From Chlorobiales bacterium Clorobi_01 (GTDB taxonomy: Bacteria > Bacteroidota > Chlorobiia > Chlorobiales > Chlorobiaceae), in the NCBI GenBank assembly GCA_001602925.1, contig LUZT01000006.1, forward strand, positions 126,569 to 190,568: DNA of 64,000 nt, given 5' to 3'. Positions 17,715 through 26,770 of the stretch are shown here, in pieces; position 1 is the stretch's first letter; each line of letters starts with the position of its first letter. The notes beneath the pieces are model-generated. The model was not told where the DNA came from and did not search any database. It saw nothing but the letters and a program-made list of their open reading frames with translations. The position numbers and the translations under genes were made by a program.

Positions 17715-19778
17715 ATGAAAACTGTTCGGTCGTTGTGCTTTCGCAGCCTTTTGTCGCTCATCGTCGTGCTGCCGCTTTTTTCGTGCAGCCATCAGGGGCA
17801 GGACGCGGATACTGCTTCCCTTTACGACGAGGCTGCTCGCTTCTATCGGCTCAAGAAGTATCCGGATGCACTTGACCGCTACGACCGGGCACTGGCCGCG
17901 GATACCCTGAATGGGTTCAGCCAGAAGGCTCTGGATGCGCTTTGCCGGAAGAGCCGGATCGAGTTCCTGACCGGGCGTTACGCCGGTGCATTCCGCACCT
18001 GGGATGCGATCCGGCGGCATGGCGGCAAAAACCTGCCCGATTCGCTGCACACCGCTGTCGCGCTTGATACTGGAAAAATGTATGCCGAACTTGGCATGTA
18101 CGGCCAGGCGGCTTCGGTCATGGCTTCGCTCAGAAATCCCGACGCATGGCAGCTCTTCGATGAGGCTCGCCTTTTGTTCAGGGCAGGAAAGATCATTGAG
18201 GCCTTGCGTATCTACACGGAACTTTCGGCTTCAGAGGATAATGCCATCAAAATATCAGGCCTCTCCGGGATTCTCGATTGCGCCCTGACGGGCAGGGTAG
18301 CCGGTCTCGATACGCCGGACAATCTGGCTGGAAAGATTGCCATGATTTCAGGCCGGGTGATGAAGATGAATACGTCTCCGGAGGTGAAGATCAAAGCGTT
18401 GCGCATTGCAGCCAAGAGTCTCCAGCAAATGGAAAAGCAGCGTCCGAACGCCAGCTATCTGTTGTTCCGTGCGCTGGCCATTGCACAGGAGGCCGGTTAC
18501 CCCAGGCTCGTGGCCATCCTCCAGTATGAATCCAACAACATCATTGTCCGTAAACCTGATACGTATCGCAGCGTCATCGAATATTTCGGGCAGAGAAACA
18601 TGCCATTCGCGAAAGTCGCGGCACTCTTCATGCTCGGCCGTTCCGTCGAGCTTGCTCCTGCCGAGCGGATCGAGGCATACCGGCTCGGACTTGCCGCCTG
18701 CCAGCATTACGGTATACCAGCCACGGCTACCGACTATGTCACCCTTGAGCGGGAGGCGGCTGGTGAGCTTGGCGATCTTCTGGCTGCTGAAAGACGGTAC
18801 ATCGAGCTTTTCGACGCCAGCGCCATGGCTGACTACCTGGAACATCGGCGTCTGGTATATGCAGGTATTTCCGGATTCCGTTTGCCGCCGGGTCATGAAG
18901 CTGTGCAGAACGAGATCATTGAACTGACCAGGGATATTTCAGGATTGCTCCAGCGAAAGATCAACATGCTTGAAGATGGGACGGGTTTTGTGCTTGCTCC
19001 TGTTGTCGACAATGCTATCAGGGAGAAGCAAGGACGGCTGATCGAGCTGATCGCGGAGGCGTCCAAAGTTGACAGCACGGTTCCCGAGCGGTTGCAACCC
19101 CGGCTTCTCACCTTACGCACGCTCCAGAAAAGCCTCCGCTCAGACGAGGCGCTGATCAGGTTTCTTGTCAGGGATTCGCTTTCGACCTCGATGCTGGTCA
19201 GCAGCAGGGAGTTGCAGATTGTCACCGCGAAGGTGACGGGAGAGCAGGTCAGAGCCCGCTTTGCCACGCTGCGGCAGCGGCTGGCCTCTGCCAGCCCGAA
19301 TCTCGAGGCGGTACTTGCTGCCGATGATGATCGTCGGTGGTTGAGCGGCACGCTTCTGCAATCGATGGGTGATCGCCTTTCTGATTACCGGCACATTATC
19401 TTCGTTTCACGAAACGCGGAGCCGTTTCACTTGCTTGGTCGCGGCCCTATGCTTGGCAGTAATCATCAGGTTTCATGGCTTTTTTCTGCTGACGAGTCGC
19501 TTTTGTATGCAGCCGTTAAGTCACAAGGTGATATTGTGTTTTTCGATGCGTCGAGTCCTGAGAAGGCTGCGATTTACAAGCTGTTTCATCCGGGAGACCA
19601 GCTGTTTCTTTCCTGGAAACCGATGCAGGAAAATGAGAATGTCGGCCTGAAACAACTTCTGAAAAAGGCATCCGAATCTGGAGCGTCGAGTTCGGATATT
19701 CTGAAAAAAGCTGTACAACATTCCGGTCCGATTGGTGCTCAGGCCTGGCTATGGCTCGGTCCTTATGGCGCCAAATGA
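17715..19778 (+). CDS. TPR lipoprotein with CHAT-like C-terminal segment
   Basis: About 687 residues. The signal peptide ends LPLFSC (lipid-bearing C24), which predicts a lipoprotein. Residues 35-330 are helical repeats resembling TPRs (EAARFYRLKKYPDALDRYDRAL, SRIEFLTGRYAGAFRTWDAI). The C-terminal third (LRTLQKSLRSDEALIRFLVRD, LLQSMGDRLSDYRHIIFVSRN) aligns by eye with the first half of CHAT caspase-like domains. After the segment equivalent to PDGPLH, which here reads RNAEPFHLLG, the catalytic His and Cys motifs cannot be found. It is probably a non-catalytic relative. I chose the ATG at 17715 for the lipoprotein signal; the frame is open to 17652. Confidence 0.65.
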   Translation: MKTVRSLCFRSLLSLIVVLPLFSCSHQGQDADTASLYDEAARFYRLKKYPDALDRYDRALAADTLNGFSQKALDALCRKSRIEFLTGRYAGAFRTWDAIRRHGGKNLPDSLHTAVALDTGKMYAELGMYGQAASVMASLRNPDAWQLFDEARLLFRAGKIIEALRIYTELSASEDNAIKISGLSGILDCALTGRVAGLDTPDNLAGKIAMISGRVMKMNTSPEVKIKALRIAAKSLQQMEKQRPNASYLLFRALAIAQEAGYPRLVAILQYESNNIIVRKPDTYRSVIEYFGQRNMPFAKVAALFMLGRSVELAPAERIEAYRLGLAACQHYGIPATATDYVTLEREAAGELGDLLAAERRYIELFDASAMADYLEHRRLVYAGISGFRLPPGHEAVQNEIIELTRDISGLLQRKINMLEDGTGFVLAPVVDNAIREKQGRLIELIAEASKVDSTVPERLQPRLLTLRTLQKSLRSDEALIRFLVRDSLSTSMLVSSRELQIVTAKVTGEQVRARFATLRQRLASASPNLEAVLAADDDRRWLSGTLLQSMGDRLSDYRHIIFVSRNAEPFHLLGRGPMLGSNHQVSWLFSADESLLYAAVKSQGDIVFFDASSPEKAAIYKLFHPGDQLFLSWKPMQENENVGLKQLLKKASESGASSSDILKKAVQHSGPIGAQAWLWLGPYGAK

Positions 19779-20018
19779 TTTTTCCCTTTAAGGGGCTGAT
19801 ATAATGATGTAATGCTGGCACCGCATTCGTCGCGTGGATTAAGCAGGAGTATCTTTTGGTTTGTTGTCATTTCGTGACAATCAGTACAGCTTTTTGTTGC
19901 ATTTCACGGCTGAATCTTGGCGGTATCCTGATTATTACTTTTGGGGCAAAACATTATTTTTTTATAGATTTAGGAATAAATCAGTGGTGTTTTTATCACA
20001 AAAAACCATTCCCTTCCA

Positions 20019-20450
20019 ATGCCCGATGAGACTTTGGACCGGAGTTCACTTGAGCGGCTTGTCCGGGCGCTCAGGCAAGCGCGCGTCCAGAGAGCCCTCT
20101 CTGTCGATGAAATTGCCCGTCTGATCAAGATTCGCAGCACCCATATCGAAAAAATCGAAGAGGGTGATTTTACCTTTTTGCCGCCTCTTTACGTTCACTC
20201 CTATCTCAAGAAGTATGCGGCGGAGCTTGGCGTCGGCGACGATGCTCTGCTCGATGCGTGCCGGAATGAACTGGGTATTTCTGCCTCGAACTTTTCGGTG
20301 CCGCCTCCAGCCCAGTTGGTTACTGAAGGTACGAATGGGTTTGTGTCCAAGCCACAAGGTAAAAAGCGTCGTTGGTTGATCGTAGGTGTAACTGCGGCTG
20401 CTGTCATTCTCATTACCCTGATGCTTTTGTTCTTTTTCGGACGGTTTTGA
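20019..20450 (+). CDS. RodZ-like HTH protein with C-terminal membrane helix
   Basis: A 143-residue protein. An N-terminal Xre-type helix-turn-helix of the RodZ class (LRQARVQRALSVDEIARLIKIRSTHIEKIEEGDF, then PPLYVHSYLKKYA) is followed by a linker and one hydrophobic helix at about 118-140 (KRRWLIVGVTAAAVILITLM). RodZ links MreB to the envelope and helps set cell shape; this version is short and lacks the periplasmic beta domain. The 240 bases before it are AT-rich and probably hold its promoter. The ribosome-binding site is not obvious. Confidence 0.7.
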   Translation: MPDETLDRSSLERLVRALRQARVQRALSVDEIARLIKIRSTHIEKIEEGDFTFLPPLYVHSYLKKYAAELGVGDDALLDACRNELGISASNFSVPPPAQLVTEGTNGFVSKPQGKKRRWLIVGVTAAAVILITLMLLFFFGRF

Positions 20451-20680
20451 GGCGGGCGCAGGCAAGAAATCAGCTTGCGGCTTTCTTTCTGTTTCAGGTG
20501 TTGCGGAGCCTCCCATTCCTGCTTTTCACTTTCCTCATTTGCATTTCATATAAAACAAGACTATTTTAGTCCGTGTTGGTTTGATGCCGGGAACCTTATC
20601 TTTCTGCATGGGTGTTCATCGGTAATAACCTTATATTTGTCCTGCTTGCGGCAAAAATCACCGAAATTCAGAAACCAGTT

Positions 20681-21862
20681 ATGCCATCAAGACAGATTTA
20701 CTTCGATAACAATGCCACCACGCCTCTGCATCCCGAGGTGAAGAAGGAACTGGTGGCGGCCATGGAGATGTTTGGCAATCCTTCGAGTATGCACGCATTT
20801 GGTCGCGAGGCCCGCGCCAACGTCGAGGATGCGCGTCACCGCGTGGCGGCTTTCATGGGGGCCGACGAGAGCGAGATCGTTTTCACCGGAAGCGGTTCGG
20901 AAGCCAATAACACCGTGTTGTCGCTCTTCGTCTGTGGCTCCGGGCAGTGCTTTCCCGGTATGCGCCCGAAGATCGTGACCAGCCGCATCGAGCATCCCTG
21001 CGTGCTCGAAACCTCGGAGTGCCTGATGCACCGCGGGGTTGATGTCAGCTTTCTCGAAGTGGATGGTTACGGCAAGGTCGATATTCAGCAGCTTGAAGCG
21101 CAGTTGAAGGCTGGAGGCGTCGGGCTGGTGTCGGTCATGATGGCCAACAATGAGATCGGCACGATTCAGGACATCGCGGCGATCAGCGCCCTCGCCCACG
21201 AGCACGGCGCGCTGATGCACACCGACGCCGTGCAGGCGTTTGGCAAGATTCCGGTGGATGTGAACCAGCTCGGTGTCGATTTCCTGACCATCTCCGGCCA
21301 CAAGATTTACGGCCCGAAAGGGATTGGCGCGCTGTACGTCCGCAAGGGCACGCCGTACTGCCCCTTCATCCGCGGAGGCCACCAGGAGCGGGGCCGCCGC
21401 GCGGGCACCGAAAACACGCTTGGTATCATGGGCCTGGCGATGGCGGTCGATATGCGCAAGATCGAGATGGCGGCTGAGGCGGAACGGTTGCTCGGTTTCC
21501 GTGAGATGCTGCGTGAAGGCATCTCGGCCCGGATCGACGATGCGCTTTTCAACGGCCACCCGACTGACTCGATGCCGAACACGCTCAACGTGTCGTTTCC
21601 CGGCGCAGAGGGCGAATCGATTTTACTTTACCTCGATCTCGCGGGCATCGCGGTTTCGACCGGCTCGGCGTGTGCTTCGGGATCGCTCGATCCGTCGCAC
21701 GTGCTGCTCGCCACTGGTGTCGATGCGGAGCGCGCGCACGGATCGATCCGCATCAGCATGGGCCGCTCGACCACCGTCGATGAGGTCGAATACATGCTCG
21801 ACGTCCTGCCCGGCGTCATTGAAAGAATCAGAAACATGTCAACAGCTTATATCAAAGCATAA
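20681..21862 (+). CDS. nifS: Cysteine desulfurase (NifS/IscS type)
   Basis: A 393-residue PLP enzyme that takes sulfur from cysteine for Fe-S cluster assembly. Start MPSRQIYFDNNATTPLHPEV is the class signature. The PLP lysine is K208 in SGHKIYGPKG and the persulfide cysteine is C331 in STGSACASGS. The neighbouring nifU-type scaffold is 12 bases downstream with an AAAAGGAG ribosome-binding site. Demand for clusters is high in green sulfur bacteria (type I reaction centre, nitrogenase, Fd-dependent CO2 fixation). The ATG at 20681 gives the family N-terminus; upstream open frame is leader. Confidence 0.93.
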   Translation: MPSRQIYFDNNATTPLHPEVKKELVAAMEMFGNPSSMHAFGREARANVEDARHRVAAFMGADESEIVFTGSGSEANNTVLSLFVCGSGQCFPGMRPKIVTSRIEHPCVLETSECLMHRGVDVSFLEVDGYGKVDIQQLEAQLKAGGVGLVSVMMANNEIGTIQDIAAISALAHEHGALMHTDAVQAFGKIPVDVNQLGVDFLTISGHKIYGPKGIGALYVRKGTPYCPFIRGGHQERGRRAGTENTLGIMGLAMAVDMRKIEMAAEAERLLGFREMLREGISARIDDALFNGHPTDSMPNTLNVSFPGAEGESILLYLDLAGIAVSTGSACASGSLDPSHVLLATGVDAERAHGSIRISMGRSTTVDEVEYMLDVLPGVIERIRNMSTAYIKA

Positions 21863-21874
21863 AAGGAGATACTA

Positions 21875-22486
21875 ATGCTTCAGTCAGGTGAATGGGCATA
21901 TACGGAAAAACTCAAGGAGCATTTCGAGAGTCCGAAAAATATTCTTCAGGGTAATGACACCAGCGCTTTCGACGGCGTCGGCATGGAGGGCAACCTCCAG
22001 TGCGGTGACCAGATGATGGTGGCCATCAAGGTGGACAAGGAGACCGAAAAGATCGCCGATTGCCAGTGGAAAACCTACGGCTGTGCCAGCGCTATCGCGA
22101 GCACCTCGATTCTGTCCGAAATGGTCAAGGGCATGACGCTTGACGAGGCGTTCAACATTTCCCCGAAAGAGGTCGCCAAAGAGCTTGGCGGCTTGCCGGA
22201 GAACAAGATTCACTGCTCGGTGCTTGGCGACAAGGCGCTGCGGGCGGCGATCAACGACTATTTCATCCGCAACGGCATGAACGACCGCGTTCAGAAGGTG
22301 CAGGCGCGAACCGTCTGCCAGTGCATGAACGTGACCGATCACGATATCGAGGAGGCGGTGCTCGAAGGCGCGCGTACCTTCTACGAGCTTCAGGAGCACA
22401 CCAAGATCAGCACGGTCTGCGGCCAGTGCAAGGAGGATGCTGAAAACGAACTCCAGAAATACATCCACCTCCATTTCGGCTCCTGA
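21875..22486 (+). CDS. nifU: NifU-type scaffold (IscU domain plus BFD 2Fe-2S domain)
   Basis: A 203-residue Fe-S scaffold. Residues 1-125 are an IscU-like domain with its cysteines in LQCGDQ, TYGCASA and KIHCSVLG. A bacterioferritin-associated-ferredoxin-like domain follows, with CQCMNV and CGQCKED carrying a stable 2Fe-2S cluster. The C-terminal Nfu domain (CxxC) of full NifU is missing, so the protein ends after the second domain. It is paired with nifS and probably cotranscribed. Nitrogenase or general cluster supply cannot be told apart here. Confidence 0.9.
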   Translation: MLQSGEWAYTEKLKEHFESPKNILQGNDTSAFDGVGMEGNLQCGDQMMVAIKVDKETEKIADCQWKTYGCASAIASTSILSEMVKGMTLDEAFNISPKEVAKELGGLPENKIHCSVLGDKALRAAINDYFIRNGMNDRVQKVQARTVCQCMNVTDHDIEEAVLEGARTFYELQEHTKISTVCGQCKEDAENELQKYIHLHFGS

Positions 22487-22537
22487 CGGATTCCGCCGGG
22501 GAGTTTTCAGTTCAAGGGAAGGAAGCGGCAGGGCGCG

Positions 22538-22575
22538 CCTCGTGACGACTCCGGTTCGCCGGACGAATCACGAGG
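22538..22575. other. Strong hairpin between nifU and miaB
   Basis: An 8-base stem (CCTCGTGA/TCACGAGG) encloses an internal loop and a 5-base stem (TCCGG/CCGGA) capped by TTCG. No T run follows, so it is not an ordinary intrinsic terminator. It may stabilise or punctuate the mRNA. Confidence 0.6.
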
Positions 22576-22618
22576 TTGCGCCTCGCTCCGTTCTGGTAGT
22601 CGAGATCGAGCAAGCACT

Positions 22619-23953
22619 ATGCGTCAACGAATGAGCCGTATGCCATCATCATTTTACATTCACACCTTCGGCTGTCAGATGAACCAGGCGGACTCGGAGA
22701 TCGTCACGGCGCTGCTTCGGGCCGAAGGGTTTGTTCCATCGGCAGATGAGACGAACGCCGATATCGTGCTGCTCAACTCCTGTGCGGTGCGTGAGAATGC
22801 CGAGGAGCGGCTCGGAAATATCCTGACGCATCTCAAAGGGCGCAAGCGGCGGTGCAAGGAGCTGGTGATCGGTGTGCTTGGCTGCGTGCCGCAGTTCGAA
22901 CGTGAACGGGTGTTCAGCGACTATCCCTTTGTCGATTTCATCGTCGGGCCAGACAACTATCGCGAGCTTGCCGGTCTCGTCGCAGGCTTGCGCGAGGCTG
23001 TGGCGCGCCCCGCTCTTCTTGACTACGACCAGACGGAGACCTACGCGGGCATCGAGCCAGTTCGCGCCGGGTCGATCAGCGCGTTCCTGCCGGTGATGCG
23101 CGGCTGCAACAACCACTGCGCCTTCTGCGTGGTGCCGGTGACGCGCGGGCGCGAGCGCAGCGTCGGTTTCGAGCGCGTGGTGGCCGAGGTGGCTGCACTG
23201 GAAAAAGCCGGATTCCGCGAGGTGACGCTGCTCGGCCAGAACGTCAACTCATGGCGCGACGCCGAAAAGGAGCTCGACTTCGCCGGATTGCTCGAAGGCG
23301 TGAGCCTCGCGGTGCCTTCAATGCGCATCCGTTTCACCACTTCGCATCCGAAGGACATCTCCGAAGCGCTCGTCAAGGTCATCACTGCGCGCCCGAATCT
23401 CTGCAACCATATCCATTTGCCCGTCCAGTCAGGATCGTCGCGAATGCTCGACCTGATGAAGCGTGGCCATACCCGTGAGGAGTATCTCGACCGGATCGCC
23501 ATGATCCGCAGCTACATTCCGGAGGTGGCCATTACCACCGATCTGATCGCCGGATTCTGCACCGAAACCGAAAAGGATCATCGCGAGACTCTTTCGCTGA
23601 TGGAGGCAGTCGGTTACGATACGGCATTCATGTTCCACTATTCGGTACGCCCGGGCACCTGGGCGGCGCGGAACCTGCCGGACGACGTGCCGGACACGGT
23701 CAAAAAGGCGAGGCTTCAGGAGATCATCGAGCTGCAAAATGCCATGTCGCGCGAGATTTTCCGGCGCGAGATCGGCAAGACGGTCGAGGTGCTTGCCGAA
23801 GCCGAGAGCAAGCGATCGGAGTCCATGCTCATGGGCCGTACCCCCGAAAACCGCGCGGTGGTTTTCAGCCGGGGCGGGTTCAATCCCGGCGACACGCTGC
23901 TGGTGAAAATCACGGGTGCCACCTCGGCTACGCTCTCCGGAGAGGCGGTTTAG
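22619..23953 (+). CDS. miaB: tRNA 2-methylthioadenosine synthase MiaB
   Basis: MiaB methylthiolates i6A37 of tRNAs. The 444-residue protein has the N-terminal UPF0004 domain ([38 protein letters not shown], giving three auxiliary-cluster cysteines), the radical SAM core ([22 protein letters not shown], CxxxCxxC), and a C-terminal TRAM domain that is short ([11 protein letters not shown]... [12 protein letters not shown]). Starts at 22619, 22631 and 22640 are possible; [15 protein letters not shown] at the last is closest to the family N-terminus. It is downstream of nifU, which supplies similar clusters. Confidence 0.93.
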   Translation: MRQRMSRMPSSFYIHTFGCQMNQADSEIVTALLRAEGFVPSADETNADIVLLNSCAVRENAEERLGNILTHLKGRKRRCKELVIGVLGCVPQFERERVFSDYPFVDFIVGPDNYRELAGLVAGLREAVARPALLDYDQTETYAGIEPVRAGSISAFLPVMRGCNNHCAFCVVPVTRGRERSVGFERVVAEVAALEKAGFREVTLLGQNVNSWRDAEKELDFAGLLEGVSLAVPSMRIRFTTSHPKDISEALVKVITARPNLCNHIHLPVQSGSSRMLDLMKRGHTREEYLDRIAMIRSYIPEVAITTDLIAGFCTETEKDHRETLSLMEAVGYDTAFMFHYSVRPGTWAARNLPDDVPDTVKKARLQEIIELQNAMSREIFRREIGKTVEVLAEAESKRSESMLMGRTPENRAVVFSRGGFNPGDTLLVKITGATSATLSGEAV

Positions 23954-23954
23954 C

Positions 23955-23977
23955 GCCCGGTCACCCAACGGCCGGGC
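23955..23977 (+). terminator. Weak terminator-like hairpin after miaB
   Basis: GCCCGG pairs with CCGGGC around an 11-base loop just after the miaB stop. The following sequence is only moderately T-rich, so termination is uncertain. Confidence 0.35.
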
Positions 23978-24055
23978 ACTTCCTTCATAATTGTTCCCGA
24001 TATGATGTTATTATTTCTGCGGGATTCGTAAATTTACGCAACATATGGGAGCATC

Positions 24056-25132
24056 ATGGTGCGGAATATCTCCTCGCCGGAGGCCCACACAGTCATTTTC
24101 AACCGGCCCGGAGCCGTTTCCACTACCTCATCAGTCATGTCAGTTGCAAGCCAAGGATTTGTCGATAAAGTAAAAGCTCATCTCGAACTGCTCGATCCCG
24201 TCACCTGGATCAGCGTTTTTCCTTGCCTCGCCGGGGGAGTCATGGCATCCGGAGCGATGCAGCCCACCGTGCACGACTACCTGCTGCTCGCGGCGCTTTT
24301 TTTGCTCTACGGCCCCCTTGGAACCGGCTTTAGCCAGTCGGTGAACGACTACTACGATCTCGAACTCGACCGGGTCAACGAGCCGACCCGCCCCATTCCG
24401 TCGGGCAGGCTGTCGGAAAAAGAGGCAATCTGGAACTGGAGCATCGTGCTGGTGATTGCTGTGGCACTGAGCAGCTGGATCGGCACGAGCATCGGCGGCC
24501 AGCGCGGCATGATTTTCGTCGGTTCGCTCCTGGCCGGCCTCGTCATTGGTTATCTCTACTCCGCGCCTCCCTTCAAGCTCAAGAAAAACATCTTCTTTTC
24601 CGGTCCGGCGGTTGGCTTTTCCTACGGCTTTATCACCTATCTTTCGGCCAATGCGCTTTTCAGCGATATTCGTCCCGAGGTGCTCTGGCTTGCCGGACTT
24701 AATTTCTTCATGGCCGTGGCGCTCATCGTCATGAACGACTTCAAGTCGCAGGAGGGTGATGCCAAGGGGGGCATGAAGTCCCTGACCGTCATGATCGGCG
24801 CGAAGAACACCTTTCTGGTTGCCTTCATCATCATCGATCTGGTATTCGCAATCTTCGCCTGGCGTGCCTTCATGTGGGGTTTCACGACTCTGATGTACTT
24901 TATCATTGCAGGGCTTGTACTGAACATCATCATTCAGATTCCGATCTATCGCGACCCCAAATCGGGCATTACACTGGTGCAGCATGCGGTTGATGACGGC
25001 TTCGGCAACGCCATCGGCAAGAGCGAGGTACAGGAGCACAACGCATTCCTGCGGTTCCAGGTGGTCAACAACATTCTGTTCCTGACCAACCAGATGTTCG
25101 CTGCCGCGCTGGTTGGCGCAAAGTACATGTGA
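24056..25132 (+). CDS. bchK: Bacteriochlorophyll synthase (BchK/BchG family), probably BChl c synthase
   Basis: A 358-residue membrane prenyltransferase of the UbiA/ChlG family, which esterifies the chlorophyllide propionate with an isoprenoid diphosphate. It has about eight or nine helices. The diphosphate motif is SVNDYYDLELDRVNEPTRP (NDxxDxxxD), and a second aspartate motif lies in MNDFKSQEGDAKGG. Green sulfur bacteria have three paralogues; the map position next to cruC and the N-terminal extension point to BchK, which adds farnesyl to BChl c. That letter is from memory of the C. tepidum map. GGGAG lies 4 bases before the ATG chosen. It is followed by a polyprenol kinase-like gene. Confidence 0.8.
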   Translation: MVRNISSPEAHTVIFNRPGAVSTTSSVMSVASQGFVDKVKAHLELLDPVTWISVFPCLAGGVMASGAMQPTVHDYLLLAALFLLYGPLGTGFSQSVNDYYDLELDRVNEPTRPIPSGRLSEKEAIWNWSIVLVIAVALSSWIGTSIGGQRGMIFVGSLLAGLVIGYLYSAPPFKLKKNIFFSGPAVGFSYGFITYLSANALFSDIRPEVLWLAGLNFFMAVALIVMNDFKSQEGDAKGGMKSLTVMIGAKNTFLVAFIIIDLVFAIFAWRAFMWGFTTLMYFIIAGLVLNIIIQIPIYRDPKSGITLVQHAVDDGFGNAIGKSEVQEHNAFLRFQVVNNILFLTNQMFAAALVGAKYM

Positions 25133-25279
25133 TCTTTCCGAAGGTGGCAGGCGGATTGCGATTACTCGTTCCGCCTGCCGGTTCTGATGAATACCGGACG
25201 AAAAAACGATGACGATACCCCGCACGAACATCCGTTTTTCAGGTCATCTTCCTTATAACCTTCACCATCCGGAGGCGCC

Positions 25280-25993
25280 ATGACAGCCATAGCCCCTACC
25301 TTTTTCAATCTGCCTGTCGTTTGGCACAATGTTCTGGTCATGCTGCTTACGTTTGCATACGTCTTCAGCGTGCCGCCCCTCATGGACTGGCTCGTGACCA
25401 ACCACGGTCTGCCGCGAGACATCAGCCGCAAGATCACCCACATCTGCGCGGGTTCGGTCATTATCTTTTTACCTCTTTTCCGCGACGGTGACTGGTCGCA
25501 CTACCTGAACATCACGGTCTTCGCCGTCTGGACGGTGCTGCTCATCCAGAAAGGACTTTTCGCTGCCGATGACGACCAGGCGGTCAAAACCATGACCCGC
25601 ACCGGCGACAAGCGCGAGCTGCTCAAGGGTACGCTCTATTTCGTGATCGTCGCCATGATCTGTGGTACTCTCTACTACAAGCAGTTCGCGGGTGTGCTCG
25701 CAATGGCTATCCTTGGCTGGGGTGACGGTCTCGCTCCCATTGTCGGTACGAGGATGGGCAAAATGAAGTACAAGGTGCTCTCCGAAAAGAGCGTCGAAGG
25801 GAGTCTCGCTTTTCTCGTTGGCAGTCTGCTGGCAAGTCTGTTCTTTGTCTGGCTGATCGTGCCGGCAGCCTACGATCCTGCGAAAATCACGATGATCGTT
25901 GTCGCCGCGACCATCATCGAGGGGGTCAGTCCGAAAGAGGTAGACAACATTCTCATTCCTGTGGCGGTCATCGCGCTCGCCGCGGTGCTCTGA
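25280..25993 (+). CDS. Phytol/dolichol kinase-family membrane protein
   Basis: A 237-residue protein with six or seven hydrophobic helices. The core motif GWGDGLAPIVGTRMGK with YKVLSEKSVEGSLAF matches the CTP-dependent phytol kinase (VTE5), farnesol kinase and dolichol kinase group. Those enzymes phosphorylate isoprenoid alcohols. Directly after bchK, the reasonable inference is recycling of farnesol or phytol released from bacteriochlorophyll into diphosphate tails. GGAGG precedes the ATG. The 147-base gap from bchK shows no clear terminator, so cotranscription is possible. Confidence 0.75.
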   Translation: MTAIAPTFFNLPVVWHNVLVMLLTFAYVFSVPPLMDWLVTNHGLPRDISRKITHICAGSVIIFLPLFRDGDWSHYLNITVFAVWTVLLIQKGLFAADDDQAVKTMTRTGDKRELLKGTLYFVIVAMICGTLYYKQFAGVLAMAILGWGDGLAPIVGTRMGKMKYKVLSEKSVEGSLAFLVGSLLASLFFVWLIVPAAYDPAKITMIVVAATIIEGVSPKEVDNILIPVAVIALAAVL

Positions 25994-26011
25994 ACCTGCT
26001 CACTCTACGCG

Positions 26012-26743
26012 ATGCCTGGACTCTATTTTCTCAGTGATCTTCATCTCGGCCTGCAAGAGCCTCAGGCGGAACAGGAAAAGCTCGAACGCCTCGAAAAACT
26101 TTTTTCGCTCATCCGCGAACAGGGCGGGGCTCTTTACCTTCTCGGAGACATTCTCGACTACTGGATGGAGTTCCGCCACGTTGTTCCCAAGGGCTTCACC
26201 CGGTTTTTCTGTATGCTCTCGGGGCTTGTCCGGAGTGGCGTCGAAGTGACCTGGTTCGCGGGTAACCACGACTTTTATCTCGGCAGTTTTTTCGACGATG
26301 AGCTTGGCGTCAAAACCTGCTACGGATTGCAGGAGGTGCGTTACGACGGCAAGCTGTTTCTGCTCGCGCATGGCGACGGGCTGGGCGAGGGCGATCTCGG
26401 TTACAAGCTGTTCGCCCGTTTTATCCGCAACCGTTTCAATCTCGGCCTTCTGACTGCTTTTCACTCCGACCTCTCGACGGCGCTCATGAAGCACTTCTCC
26501 CTGCTCAGCCGCAAGCACAAAAAAGTCGATATGCGCGCCGAATCGACGCGCCTTCCCGATTTTGCTGCCACTTTGGCTCAAGAGCGCGATTTTGATTATT
26601 TTGTCTGCGGTCATAACCACTCGGAGCGCGTGCAGGCGCTGCATGATTCGGGCAGTACCTACGTCAATCTCGGCTCGTGGATCGAAGGACGCTATCAATA
26701 TGGCGTCTACGAACAGGGGCAGTTCCGGCTCGAAAAGCTTTAA
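26012..26743 (+). CDS. lpxH: UDP-2,3-diacylglucosamine diphosphatase-type metallophosphoesterase
   Basis: LpxH cleaves UDP-2,3-diacylglucosamine to lipid X in lipid A synthesis. The 243-residue protein has all five calcineurin-like metal motifs: FLSDLHLG, LGDILDYW, GNHDFYLG, AHGDGLG and CGHNHSE. It differs from E. coli LpxH and matches the Bacteroidetes/Chlorobi type. lpxA is elsewhere in this window. It begins 18 bases after the kinase-like gene and precedes hisG by 27 bases, so a shared transcript is possible. Confidence 0.82.
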   Translation: MPGLYFLSDLHLGLQEPQAEQEKLERLEKLFSLIREQGGALYLLGDILDYWMEFRHVVPKGFTRFFCMLSGLVRSGVEVTWFAGNHDFYLGSFFDDELGVKTCYGLQEVRYDGKLFLLAHGDGLGEGDLGYKLFARFIRNRFNLGLLTAFHSDLSTALMKHFSLLSRKHKKVDMRAESTRLPDFAATLAQERDFDYFVCGHNHSERVQALHDSGSTYVNLGSWIEGRYQYGVYEQGQFRLEKL

Positions 26744-26770
26744 GTCAACTATCAGATTCTATTTTATCAC

